Assembly (NCBI GenBank): GCA_965214615.1
Contig: OZ243952.1
Span: forward strand, 1,054,001 to 1,118,000
Length of the DNA stretch: 64,000 nucleotides
Direction: 5' to 3'
Source of the DNA: CBDAUN01 sp965214615
GTDB taxonomy: Bacteria > Pseudomonadota > Gammaproteobacteria > Arenicellales > JAJDZL01
Part shown: positions 40,787 through 49,150 of the stretch, piece after piece
Numbering within the stretch: position 1 is the stretch's first letter
Layout of the letters: each line of letters begins with the position of its first letter
Made by a program: the position numbers and the translations under genes
The notes under the pieces: generated by a model
Seen by the model: the letters and a program-made list of their open reading frames with translations, nothing else
Database searches by the model: none
What the model was told of the DNA's origin: nothing

Positions 40787-41623
40787 GTGGCACGGTTGTA
40801 CTGCTTAAGTGCGTCCTGCGCGGAGAAGAGCGGCGGAATCACTCAGTACGCCTTCTCCGCCGTAGCGCTTGCGTTTTCGCTGCTGTGGCTATCGTGCGCC
40901 AATGCGCAGGTGCCCGACTACGAGCGTGAGGCTCGGCTTGCCGACGAAGCCGAAGCAGGTCTGTTCGACGGAGACTCGGTCTACCTGCAAGCCGGCGATC
41001 GGCAGTTCCTTGCCATTCTGACCGAATCCCAAGAGCCTGAGGCAAAGGGCGCTGCCGTGGTGATGCATGGCCGCGGCTTCAGTCCTGATTGGCCTGAAGT
41101 GGCCAATCCCGTTCGTGTCGGCCTCGCCGAATCGGGTTGGACGACGCTGTCCATTCAAATGCCGGTACTGCAAAAGGACGCAACATACTACGAGTATCTG
41201 CCCATATTGCCGGCCTCGTTTCCGCGCATCGAAGCCGCTATCGCCTATTTGCGCGCCCAAGGATATGAAAAGATCGCGCTGGTTGCCCACAGCTGCTCGG
41301 TCCACATGACAATGGCATGGCTGGACGAGCATGGAGATTCTGCGATAGACGCCTACGTCGGCATCGGCATGGGCGCCACAGACTACGGACAGCCGATGGC
41401 GGACCCGTTTCCGCTCGAACGATTGACGGTGCCGGTTCTGGATGTTTTTGGGAGTCAGGACTACCCCGCCGTGATTGCCAAGGCGCCCGAGCGCAACGCC
41501 GCAATCGAAGCAGGGCACCTGAAATCCATGCAGGTCGAGATTGACGGGCCGGATCACTTTTTCGCTGATTACGAAAAGGAACTTGTAGCCGCGATATCCG
41601 GCTGGCTTGACGAATTGCAGTGA
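40787..41623 (+). CDS. Exported alpha/beta-hydrolase (DUF3530-like)
   Basis: This protein of about 278 residues starts at a GTG. It has a hydrophobic signal-like segment (YAFSAVALAFSLLWLSCANA) and then an alpha/beta-hydrolase fold. The GAAVVMHGRGFSPDWPE region suits the oxyanion site, LVAHSCS holds the nucleophile Ser, VFGSQDYPAV the acid, and GPDHFFADY the His. DUF3530-type proteins are periplasmic hydrolases of unknown substrate. It lies 10 bp after the unknown operon gene, so it may be cotranscribed with mgs. The exact start is uncertain because no clear ribosome-binding site is present. Confidence 0.75.
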   Translation: MARLYCLSASCAEKSGGITQYAFSAVALAFSLLWLSCANAQVPDYEREARLADEAEAGLFDGDSVYLQAGDRQFLAILTESQEPEAKGAAVVMHGRGFSPDWPEVANPVRVGLAESGWTTLSIQMPVLQKDATYYEYLPILPASFPRIEAAIAYLRAQGYEKIALVAHSCSVHMTMAWLDEHGDSAIDAYVGIGMGATDYGQPMADPFPLERLTVPVLDVFGSQDYPAVIAKAPERNAAIEAGHLKSMQVEIDGPDHFFADYEKELVAAISGWLDELQ

Positions 41624-41936
41624 TTTGCACCGCCCGTTCGCCGCGCCTGCCAATTGCGATTTGGCGCAACCAGGCCGACTTCGAATCAGCCATCGAGCCT
41701 CTATGCTTGAATCCAGGCAGGCGAAGCGGATTTGTATGGCGTCAAACGGCATTTCGCCGTAAAATTTCATAGCGTCAGATTGTTTCTTTGCGCTACAATG
41801 AAATTTCTGGAAAACGATATTTCATAGAATATTCACAGCGAGTTCGATCAGAATCAAATTAACCGACAGCCGGTAAGGATTTCAATCGTTTGCAGTTCTG
41901 TCGCCGGCTGCGGAATGCCAAGTAGGAGGTGTTGCT
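41624..41936. other. Leader region of the hypB operon
   Basis: No gene is present. An inverted repeat ATGAAAT...ATTTCAT spans 41798-41825 and overlaps a TACAAT box. A stem CAGCCGG/CCGGCTG closes a 30-nt loop at 41867-41910, and an alternative GACAG/CTGTC pairing shares bases with it. The ribosome-binding site AGGAGGT follows. No guanidine-I (ykkC) motif is seen. Confidence 0.45.
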
Positions 41937-42818
41937 TTGTGCAGTGTATGCGGGTGCGAATCGGGCGGGACGCATCGACACAATGGCGATGATCGCCACT
42001 CCCATCACCACCACCATCACCATGATCATGACCATCGCCACGCTCATGGCGGCGGCAAGCATCACATTCATGCAGGCTTGAACGATGCACGGGTTTCCGT
42101 GGCTGGATATGAAACCGAGCAGTTGATCAGCATTGAAAGGGACATTCTCGAAAAGAACGATTCCTTTGCAGCGCTCAATCGAAGCTACTTTCAGGACAAT
42201 CGCCTTTTAGCCCTCAATTTGCTGTCGAGTCCTGGAGCCGGCAAGACCAGCTTGCTGGTCAGCACGATCGAACGACTGCAGGCCTCGGTGCCGGTCTGTG
42301 TCATTGAAGGCGATCAGGAATCTGCCAACGACGCCGAACGCATACGCGCAACCGGCGTAAGCGCTGTGCAAATCAATACCGGCCGGGGATGCCATCTGGA
42401 TGCGCACATGGTCGGCCATGCCCTGGACGATCTTCAGTGCGTGCCTGACGGCATGGTGTTCATCGAAAATGTGGGAAATCTTGTCTGCCCTGCTGCATTC
42501 GACCTTGGAGAAACGCACAAGATTGTCATTCTTTCGGTGACCGAAGGCGAAGACAAGCCGGTCAAGTATCCGGACATGTTTGCTGCATCGGACCTGATGA
42601 TCGTCAGCAAGACGGATTTGCTGCCGTACTTGAAATTCAATGTCGACCGCGCAATAGAATTCGCTCAGCGGGTCAATCCGGATCTGCAGATCATTCAGCT
42701 TTCCTCGGAATCCGGAGACGGCATGGAAGACTGGATTCGATGGATTCATTCGGCAATGCCCGCTCCTTTGGATGAAGCCCGGAATCTGACTTTGCAGGTT
42801 GGCGCTGCACATGCATGA
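41937..42818 (+). CDS. hypB: HypB-type nickel-insertion GTPase
   Basis: This 293-residue protein starts at a TTG eight bases after AGGAGGT. The start is confirmed by the conserved N-terminal MCSVCGC metal site. A His-rich segment (about residues 14-45) follows, then the GTPase motifs: SSPGAGKTSLL, VIEGDQESANDAERI, GRGCHLDAHMV, FIENVGNLVCPAAFDLG and MIVSKTDLLPYL. HypB stores and hands over nickel, normally for NiFe hydrogenase. No hydrogenase gene occurs here; two ureohydrolase genes follow instead. HypA/HypB paralogues serve as nickel chaperones for guanidine hydrolase in cyanobacteria, which fits this context. Confidence 0.95.
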   Translation: MCSVCGCESGGTHRHNGDDRHSHHHHHHHDHDHRHAHGGGKHHIHAGLNDARVSVAGYETEQLISIERDILEKNDSFAALNRSYFQDNRLLALNLLSSPGAGKTSLLVSTIERLQASVPVCVIEGDQESANDAERIRATGVSAVQINTGRGCHLDAHMVGHALDDLQCVPDGMVFIENVGNLVCPAAFDLGETHKIVILSVTEGEDKPVKYPDMFAASDLMIVSKTDLLPYLKFNVDRAIEFAQRVNPDLQIIQLSSESGDGMEDWIRWIHSAMPAPLDEARNLTLQVGAAHA

Positions 42819-43194
42819 AGTCGCGCTAGCTCGCAGCCTGATCGAGATGGTCCAGGACTATGCCGTCGAGCACAGGGTTGAACGTGTCAAGTGCGTCAAT
42901 CTGCGTCTAGGGGAATTGTCGGCAATGGCCCGGGCGCTCCATTTTTGCTTCGGCTCAGTAGCTCGCGGCACAGCCTGCGAAGGTGCGTCATTGTCAATTG
43001 ACGAAGTCCCGCTGACTGTCTTTTGCAGCTATTGCGACGAAGTCAAGCATCCTACGGGACGATACAGTTTCCGTTGCTCCGAGTGCGGAATGCCGACACC
43101 TAAGATCGTGTCTGGGCGCGAGATGCAGCTTGTATCCATCGAACTGTATGATGCCGGACCGGCATCGGGCGTGTGCGCCGCCAGCGCGGCCTGA
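42811..43194 (+). CDS. hypA: HypA-type nickel metallochaperone
   Basis: This 127-residue protein starts at the ATG at 42811, overlapping the hypB stop by 8 bp. The start is set by the essential MHE N-terminus, whose His2 binds nickel; an in-frame TTG at 42799 would destroy it. A zinc site is formed by CSYCDE and CSECGM. HypA delivers nickel together with HypB. Its place between hypB and the ureohydrolase pair strongly suggests that the ureohydrolase is nickel-dependent. Confidence 0.95.
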   Translation: MHEVALARSLIEMVQDYAVEHRVERVKCVNLRLGELSAMARALHFCFGSVARGTACEGASLSIDEVPLTVFCSYCDEVKHPTGRYSFRCSECGMPTPKIVSGREMQLVSIELYDAGPASGVCAASAA

Positions 43195-43239
43195 GCATCA
43201 CTCGCGCAATCGGTTACCAATGTTTAAGCGAGACTGCCA

Positions 43240-44319
43240 ATGACGACAGGAAATCAAGGCGCGTGGTCGTTCGTGCCGCACCAGCACCGCGGACCGCATC
43301 AGGAAGCAAGGCCGGATGCGCATACCAGGTCGCCGGAATTTCATAACGGCGCATTCAAGGCCGAAGGCATACTGACGTTCATGGGCGCCCCCTACTGCCC
43401 TCCCGAAAGAGACAGGGTGCGGGAAGCGGGCGCGAAAATTTGCTTCCTCGGCGCACCGTGGGATCAGGGAACTATCGTGCGTACCGGCACGTCGAGCGGT
43501 CCGCACGGAATACGCGAAGCGTCATCGCAATATTTTCCGTACATGTTTGAATACGATGTCGACTTGATGACGTTCTTCAACGTGGTTGACTGCGGCGACA
43601 TCCCCATTGTTCCTGGCAATAATGCGCTGTCGCAGCAGTATATGTGCGATTACGTAACCGAGTGCCTCGAAGGAGGCGCCAAGGTCATTCTGGTCGGAGG
43701 CGATCATTCTGTACCGATACCCGGAGCCCGAGCGCTGTCGCAATTCCTTGGACGGCAAAATCCGCAAGGCAAGATGGGCTATTTGCATGTCGATTGCCAC
43801 CTTGATGCCGCAGTCGACTGGGCAGGGATTGAAATCACCAATGCATCAGGTCCGACCGAGACCTACAAGCTGCCCAACGTCAACGCGTGCAATATGGCGC
43901 ACATGGGGTCGAGAAACGGACTCAATCCCAAGGACTGGATGGATTTCTGGGTGGACAACGACATGCCAATCTATACCATGGAGCAGGTTGTCGAGCGAGG
44001 GGTCGAGACCTGCGGGCGCGAAATCCTTGAACGCGCGTGGAACGGGACCGATGCGGTTTATCTGTCCTGGGATACTGATTCGATCGATTGCAGCTGCATG
44101 CCAGGAACAAGTTGTCCGGAAAGCTACGGGCTGACTGCGCGCGAGGCGATTGCGTTTGCGCGCCTTGCCGGACAATTCGGAGTAGACGTGCTTGAGCTTG
44201 CCGAGCTGTCTCCGGTTTTCGATATTTCCAAGATGAGCGCCAAGCTGGCGTGCAACCTGATTTACCACTATCTTGGAAGCAGGGCGAAGACGCTGCGCGA
44301 CAGCAATGTCAGTCCGTGA
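43240..44319 (+). CDS. Ureohydrolase, catalytic subunit of a predicted Ni-dependent guanidinase-type enzyme
   Basis: This 359-residue member of the arginase/agmatinase family keeps every metal ligand: His156 in GGDHS, Asp185, His187 and Asp189 in DCHLD, and Asp278 and Asp280 in SWDTDSID. A long N-terminal extension (about 70 residues, with PHQHRGPHQEARPDAH) precedes the core, as in guanidine-hydrolase-like members. Family enzymes split a guanidino group, releasing urea or a related product and an amine. Classical arginase uses manganese, but the hypBA genes upstream point to nickel. It is followed within 55 bp by a paralogue lacking most of the ligands. Confidence 0.85.
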   Translation: MTTGNQGAWSFVPHQHRGPHQEARPDAHTRSPEFHNGAFKAEGILTFMGAPYCPPERDRVREAGAKICFLGAPWDQGTIVRTGTSSGPHGIREASSQYFPYMFEYDVDLMTFFNVVDCGDIPIVPGNNALSQQYMCDYVTECLEGGAKVILVGGDHSVPIPGARALSQFLGRQNPQGKMGYLHVDCHLDAAVDWAGIEITNASGPTETYKLPNVNACNMAHMGSRNGLNPKDWMDFWVDNDMPIYTMEQVVERGVETCGREILERAWNGTDAVYLSWDTDSIDCSCMPGTSCPESYGLTAREAIAFARLAGQFGVDVLELAELSPVFDISKMSAKLACNLIYHYLGSRAKTLRDSNVSP

Positions 44320-44373
44320 TCAGCTGAACCTATTTTTGAAGAAATTTTGTCAACCTACTGATAAGAAAAGATT

Positions 44374-45417
44374 ATGAATCCGGTCAAGGCATACAATCAT
44401 TTGTTTTCCCCGCTTGGCGGCGAGAAGGCGGATAATTACAGAACTCCGGGACAGATTTCCTTTTTGCGCTCTAAGTTCATGTCCCTGAACGATCCGGAAC
44501 TGGCACAAACCGATGCGCCGTACGTGTTTATTGGAGTGCCGTTCGACGAGGGCAATGTGGGCAAGCCCGGAAGCGAAGACGGACCGCGCGAGTTCAGAGT
44601 CGCATCCTTGGACTACTTTCCATTCTGGTTCGAGTTCAATGTCGACTTGCACGGAACCGCGATAGACTGCGGCGACGTGTCAATGCCCAGGGTGAGCCCG
44701 GATGTGGCGCGCGAGCGCATCTACAAGGCAGTGCGCAAGGCGCTTGAGGCAGGCAAGACGCCGATCATCTGCGGTGGCGACCGTTCTGTTTCAATTCCTG
44801 CGACCAAGGCGCTGTCGGATCATCTGGGAAGCGACAGGAAAATGGGATATCTCCATCTGGGAGCCCATTTGGACATGGCGGACAGCTGGGCCGGAGAGCG
44901 CAATGTGAGCACCTGCACGATGGCAAGAATTACAGAGCTTGAAAACCTGGATATGGCCAATGTGGCACATCTCGGCGCTCGAAACTCATTCAATCCGAAA
45001 GACCATGTCGATTTGGCGAGATCAAGGGGAATGCGGTTCTACCCGATGTTCGAAGTGCTTGAGCGAGGAGTCGATGAAGTCATCGACGAAGCCGTGAGCC
45101 GCGTGTGGGACGGCACTGACGGACAATACCTGAGCTTTAATTTCAATGTGCTGGATTCTTCGGCGGCCCCGGGCGTGACCGCTACCGAGCCGGGAGGACT
45201 TGAGTCGCGCGAAATCATGCGCGTTGCCTCCCGCATCAGCAAGCAGATGGGAGTGAGCGTAATTGATGTGACCGAGCTTTGCCCGATGTTCGATGTCAGC
45301 GGTTCGACATCGCGCACCGCAGTTTGCGTCGTTCTTCGAATCATGGCGGAGATTGCAAGGCTCAAGGGGCAGACTCTGGATGAGTCCATTCGGAGACCGG
45401 GATGGCAGTATAAGTGA
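44374..45417 (+). CDS. Ureohydrolase paralogue with lost metal ligands (predicted non-catalytic subunit)
   Basis: This 347-residue protein has the same fold and length class as its neighbour but a dismantled metal site. The GGDHS His is Arg137, the first Asp of DxHxD is Gly163 (LGAHLD), and both Asp of the SxDxD motif are Asn256 and Asn258 (SFNFN). Only His165 and Asp167 remain. The rest is well conserved, so it is probably a structural partner and not a pseudogene. A paired active and inactive subunit is the arrangement reported for the heterohexameric nickel-dependent metformin hydrolase. It lies in one operon with hypBA and the catalytic subunit. Confidence 0.85.
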   Translation: MNPVKAYNHLFSPLGGEKADNYRTPGQISFLRSKFMSLNDPELAQTDAPYVFIGVPFDEGNVGKPGSEDGPREFRVASLDYFPFWFEFNVDLHGTAIDCGDVSMPRVSPDVARERIYKAVRKALEAGKTPIICGGDRSVSIPATKALSDHLGSDRKMGYLHLGAHLDMADSWAGERNVSTCTMARITELENLDMANVAHLGARNSFNPKDHVDLARSRGMRFYPMFEVLERGVDEVIDEAVSRVWDGTDGQYLSFNFNVLDSSAAPGVTATEPGGLESREIMRVASRISKQMGVSVIDVTELCPMFDVSGSTSRTAVCVVLRIMAEIARLKGQTLDESIRRPGWQYK

Positions 45418-45595
45418 TCGGGCGGATGTGCCCGCTGCCCTTGAATAGGCAGGGCGCCAGCCAGTAGTGAAATCTGACGCGACCGAGCGGATATGTGATC
45501 GGGCGCCTGGTTCAAATCGGCAAATGAGCCGAATCATTAGAAGGTGGCGCCGGCAGCAGTAAACATAAACTTGATAACGAAAATAGGAGAATGTG

Positions 45596-46675
45596 ATGAA
45601 AGCGAATTTGCCTATCAATCCGAAACGAGGATTTCGAATGCTGGTGATTGCATTGGCACTGACAGTCGGAAGCCTGCCGCTCAACGCGTCGGCAGCGAAT
45701 GAATTGAATGTCCTTGCCTGGTGCGATCACGCAGACGACGGCCTGATCAAGCCGTTTGAACAGATGCACGATGCGGTGGTCAATGTGAAGACCTACGAAG
45801 GAACTGGCGCCGCGCTGTCGATCGTCGAGCAGTCGACGCCGGGGGATTGGGACATCCTCATGGTGGATGCGCCTGATGCGCCGTTGGCGGCAAGCCTCGG
45901 ATTGCTGCAGCCTCTCGACGAGTCAGCCTTGCCTCTCGACGATTTGTTTCCCGAACTGACTTCGGCGAAATTCAACTATGTCGACGGACAGCGCTATACC
46001 ATTCCGGAGAAGTTCGGCTACTACGGCGTGGCGTACAATAAGGACAAGGTCGACCCGGAAGACATGAAAACGGCCGCGGTCATGTGGAATTCCAAGTACA
46101 AGGGACGGGTCGCGGTCTATGATTACTATTTTCCGACCATGCAACTGATAGCGATCTCGCTGGGCATCGAGCCGGACAACATCACTTCCGACGATTTGCC
46201 TCAAATTCGCGAAAAGCTGCTCGAGATGAGGCAGAACGTAAAAATGATCGGTGACATCGTCAGCGTGCAGAACGCGCTGGTAAACGGCGATGTGGACATC
46301 ATCATCAACGCAGCTGAATTCGTGGTTTCAGGACTGATGCCGACACTGCCGAATCTTGACTGGACGATCTTTGACGAAGGCGGCCTAATGTGGGTGCAGG
46401 GACTGAGCATATTCAAGGATGCCAGCAACAAGGCTTTGGCCGAAGAGTTCGTCAAGTATGTCGTCAGCCCCGAAGGTCAGCGGCGACTCGCCACGTCCGA
46501 GTGCTACTGGGCGATGCCGGCGAATTCCCAGACTGAGCTGTCAGAGGATGAAAAGGCAATTCTGCGCTGGCAGCAGCAGCCCGGCTTTCTTGCACGATCG
46601 GTTCCGTCGACGATCAGTCAGCCCGAAGTTGATGCGGAAATGCTGGATATCTGGACCGAGTTTCTGCAGAACTAG
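45596..46675 (+). CDS. ABC importer substrate-binding protein, PotD/PotF-like
   Basis: This protein of about 359 residues begins at the ATG at 45596, after AGGAGA. It has a signal peptide (FRMLVIALALTVGSLPLNAS). The mature part is a cluster-D periplasmic binding protein: LNVLAWCDHADDGLIKPFEQ, YEGTGAALSIVEQ, DILMVDAPDAPLAASLGLLQ, IPEKFGYYGVAYNKDKV and EEFVKYVVSPEGQRRLATSE. PotD/PotF relatives bind putrescine, spermidine and other cationic amines. The gene follows the ureohydrolase pair and precedes the matching permeases, so a guanidino or amine ligand is likely. An 820-bp gap separates it from the permease genes, unusual for such operons. Confidence 0.88.
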   Translation: MKANLPINPKRGFRMLVIALALTVGSLPLNASAANELNVLAWCDHADDGLIKPFEQMHDAVVNVKTYEGTGAALSIVEQSTPGDWDILMVDAPDAPLAASLGLLQPLDESALPLDDLFPELTSAKFNYVDGQRYTIPEKFGYYGVAYNKDKVDPEDMKTAAVMWNSKYKGRVAVYDYYFPTMQLIAISLGIEPDNITSDDLPQIREKLLEMRQNVKMIGDIVSVQNALVNGDVDIIINAAEFVVSGLMPTLPNLDWTIFDEGGLMWVQGLSIFKDASNKALAEEFVKYVVSPEGQRRLATSECYWAMPANSQTELSEDEKAILRWQQQPGFLARSVPSTISQPEVDAEMLDIWTEFLQN

Positions 46676-47495
46676 TGCAGTTCCAGCAATGGCCCGCAGC
46701 CGAGGCTATGCCGCTTGCGCTGGCACCCAATCTTCGGGTTTCCGAAGACGGCAGATTTAGCACTGCCTGATGCTGCGCTTGCCATAGCCTCCGGCGTTTT
46801 ATCTGCGGCCATGCAAGGGGAATTAACTTGAATTTGCTGATGTCGCAGAGCGCAGGCGCCCGGTTGTTCATGAGAAATTCATGTTCATCCTAGGTATGAG
46901 GGAATCGTGCCGGATGCCGGAGTACGGGCAAAAATGAGAAAATCTATTGATGAAAGCTGAATTCGGCTTAACAAGCTCGGACTCATCTATACAATATAAT
47001 TAGAACAAATTGTTAATACATTCAATATGAACCACGAATCACGCTCATCGAGGAAAACAGGTGGACCCGACATTCTGGGCTATCGGCGCAATAGGTATTT
47101 CGGTAACTAGGAAATATCATTTTTCGAAGCAGTTGATTTTGTACCTGAAGAAACCTTGCACAAGAAGATGCGGGAGTCAGCGTTTCAAGAAGGCATAGAT
47201 ATAGATGGGGTGAGAGAAGTTCTCGGAGTAGAATTGAGAGATTGCTTGCCATACACGGAAAAAACAACATTTTGATAACCGAATCGCATAAATTAAAAGA
47301 ACCGGTCGATTCATGCTGGCTATTCCTTTATGGGTTTCGGCACTTGTCTATATGATCTCCCAATTGAATTCGGGGCTATGTCAAATATGCTTCAAGCCCT
47401 GTGTTCCGAGTAGCCAATTGCGGTCGTTTACAACTGTCCGGATTGTACATTCGAACACTCTTGCTGACGCATTGCGTCTCATGGTATTGCTGTAA
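46676..47495. other. Intergenic gap inside the ABC importer locus
   Basis: No supported gene is present. A hairpin TCTTCGG/CCGAAGA is at 46731-46748. A start-less plus-strand frame at 47109-47273 (FEAVDFVPEETLHKKMRESA) may be the tail of a lost gene. The rest is AT-rich, with no clear promoter. Confidence 0.4.
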
Positions 47496-48356
47496 ATGCC
47501 GAAACCGATCAGACTAAGGCACCTGGAAATCACGAAGTGGGCATACCACCCCGCGTTGTGGTTCACAGCCGTGTTTTTCCTGCTGCCGCTGGCGGTCATG
47601 CTGGCGGTCAGCTTCTGGCAACGCGTCTACGGCAAGCTGATGGCGACCTGGGATTTGGCGAACTACGAAAAGTTTTTCGGCAAAGACTATCTGGTCGAGT
47701 CATTGACGAATTCCATCGAAGTCACTCTGCTTACAACCGTATTCAGCATTCTGCTGGCCTATCCGCTCGCCTACATCCTCGCCTACAAGGTGCCTGTACG
47801 GTATCAGCGGCTAATCTTGATTCTTGCAGTCATGCCGTTCTGGACGGCCTATGTCGTGCGTTCCTACAGCTGGCTTCTGGTGATTTCGGAAAACGGCGTG
47901 ATCAACGTTGCGTTGACGAGCCTGGGAATCCTGGATCAGCCGCTAGAAATGGCCTATACCCGGGGTGCGACGGTTCTGGGGTTCGTGCATTTTTTCACCA
48001 TGCTGATGACTTTGACAATCTACGCGAATCTGGTGCAGATCAAACCTTCGTACAGAAAGGCGGCAATGGATCTTGGAGCGGGGCCTGTGCAAATATTTTT
48101 GCGCATCACATTGCCCTTGAGCATTCCCGGAATCGTTGTAGGCGCATTTATTACGTTCGTCATCGCGATTGGAGACTACATCACCCCTCAGATTCTAGGC
48201 GGTGGGACAGAGGTGCTTGTTCCGCAGGCAATCATGCTGCAAATCGCGCGTGCCGCGAATTTCCCCATGGCGTCGGTGATGAGTGTAACGCTGATGATCG
48301 TGGTTATCGTCGTCTATATGATTTCATCCAAACACATGAAGCTGGAAAGGGTCTGA
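47496..48356 (+). CDS. potB: ABC importer permease, PotB-like
   Basis: This 286-residue membrane protein has about six transmembrane segments (WFTAVFFLLPLAVMLAVSFW, FSILLAYPLAYILAYKV, LILILAVMPFWTAYVVRSYS). The conserved permease loop that contacts the ATPase is MDLGAGPVQIFLRITLPLSI. It matches PotB/PotH of polyamine importers. With the next two genes it forms a tight operon, its stop overlapping the potC start. The substrate is inferred from the neighbouring binding protein and hydrolases. Confidence 0.9.
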   Translation: MPKPIRLRHLEITKWAYHPALWFTAVFFLLPLAVMLAVSFWQRVYGKLMATWDLANYEKFFGKDYLVESLTNSIEVTLLTTVFSILLAYPLAYILAYKVPVRYQRLILILAVMPFWTAYVVRSYSWLLVISENGVINVALTSLGILDQPLEMAYTRGATVLGFVHFFTMLMTLTIYANLVQIKPSYRKAAMDLGAGPVQIFLRITLPLSIPGIVVGAFITFVIAIGDYITPQILGGGTEVLVPQAIMLQIARAANFPMASVMSVTLMIVVIVVYMISSKHMKLERV

Positions 48357-49150
48357 TGGGCGCCTGGATACGAAATTCGCCGCTCTACGCCTACGTCGGT
48401 CTGATGCTCGCCTTTATCTACCTGCCTGTGGTAATTTTGGTGATCTTTTCGTTTCAAGACGGCGTTTTGCCGGTGCCGCCGTTCAACGGCTTCAGCTTGC
48501 AGTGGTACGAAAAGATGTTTGAAAACGAGCGCCTGGTCGGGTCTTTAATCAATTCGGTCAGCGTTGCAGTAATTTCGTCGCTTGCGACAACCGTTCTGGG
48601 CTTTCTAGCGGCTTACAGTCTTGCAAAGCGCAAGCCGCGCTTTGCCGGAGGCATTCGATTCGTTTTGATGGCGCCGCTGACGGTGTCCTACCTGATCATC
48701 GGGGTAGGGCTGCTGATCACCTTGAACATATTCGGAATTTCCAAGTCGCTGCTGGCCGTAGGAATCGGTCACGCGGTGATTAATCTTCCGCTTTGCTTTG
48801 CGATTATCTATTCCCAGTTCGGAGATCACATGCAAAACATAGACATGGCGGCTCGCGATTTGGGAGCCAGCGATTTTCAGACGATGGTCAACGTGATCGC
48901 GCCAATCATGAAGCCGTCTTTGTTTGCTGCGTTCTGCCTGTCGGCAACCTTGTCGTGGGATGAATTCATTATCGCGTTTCTTCTGAGCCGCTTCGAGGTG
49001 ACTTTGCCGGTCATTATTTTCGAAATGCTGCGCGCCGGGCTGACACCGGAGGTGAATGCGGCCGGCACCCTGGTGTTCGCGATTTCATTCGCTGCGGTCA
49101 GCGCAGCGGCACTTGTTTTAATGCTTAGCGCACGAGAGCGAAAACTATGA
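48356..49150 (+). CDS. potC: ABC importer permease, PotC-like
   Basis: This 264-residue membrane protein starts at the ATG at 48356, which shares a base with the potB stop (TGATG). It has about six membrane segments (LMLAFIYLPVVILVIFSF, SLATTVLGFLAAYSLAKRK) and the ATPase-coupling loop MAARDLGASDFQTMVNVIAP. The frame is open for 270 codons upstream, but that region overlaps potB and is not coding. It is the second permease of the polyamine-type importer and is followed by potA with a 4-bp overlap. Confidence 0.9.
   Translation: MGAWIRNSPLYAYVGLMLAFIYLPVVILVIFSFQDGVLPVPPFNGFSLQWYEKMFENERLVGSLINSVSVAVISSLATTVLGFLAAYSLAKRKPRFAGGIRFVLMAPLTVSYLIIGVGLLITLNIFGISKSLLAVGIGHAVINLPLCFAIIYSQFGDHMQNIDMAARDLGASDFQTMVNVIAPIMKPSLFAAFCLSATLSWDEFIIAFLLSRFEVTLPVIIFEMLRAGLTPEVNAAGTLVFAISFAAVSAAALVLMLSARERKL

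Noticed and set aside
41624..41936. Guanidine-I (ykkC) riboswitch upstream of the ureohydrolase operon
   Set aside because: Looked for the AGGGTTCC and GGTCCGAGAG-type core without finding it; only unrelated stems are present.
41937..43194. Part of a NiFe hydrogenase maturation operon
   Set aside because: No hydrogenase structural or other hyp genes are in the window; the immediate partners are ureohydrolases.
47537..48355. Long N-terminal extension of the PotC frame
   Set aside because: This part is out of frame with and fully inside potB; the real start is the coupled ATG at 48356.
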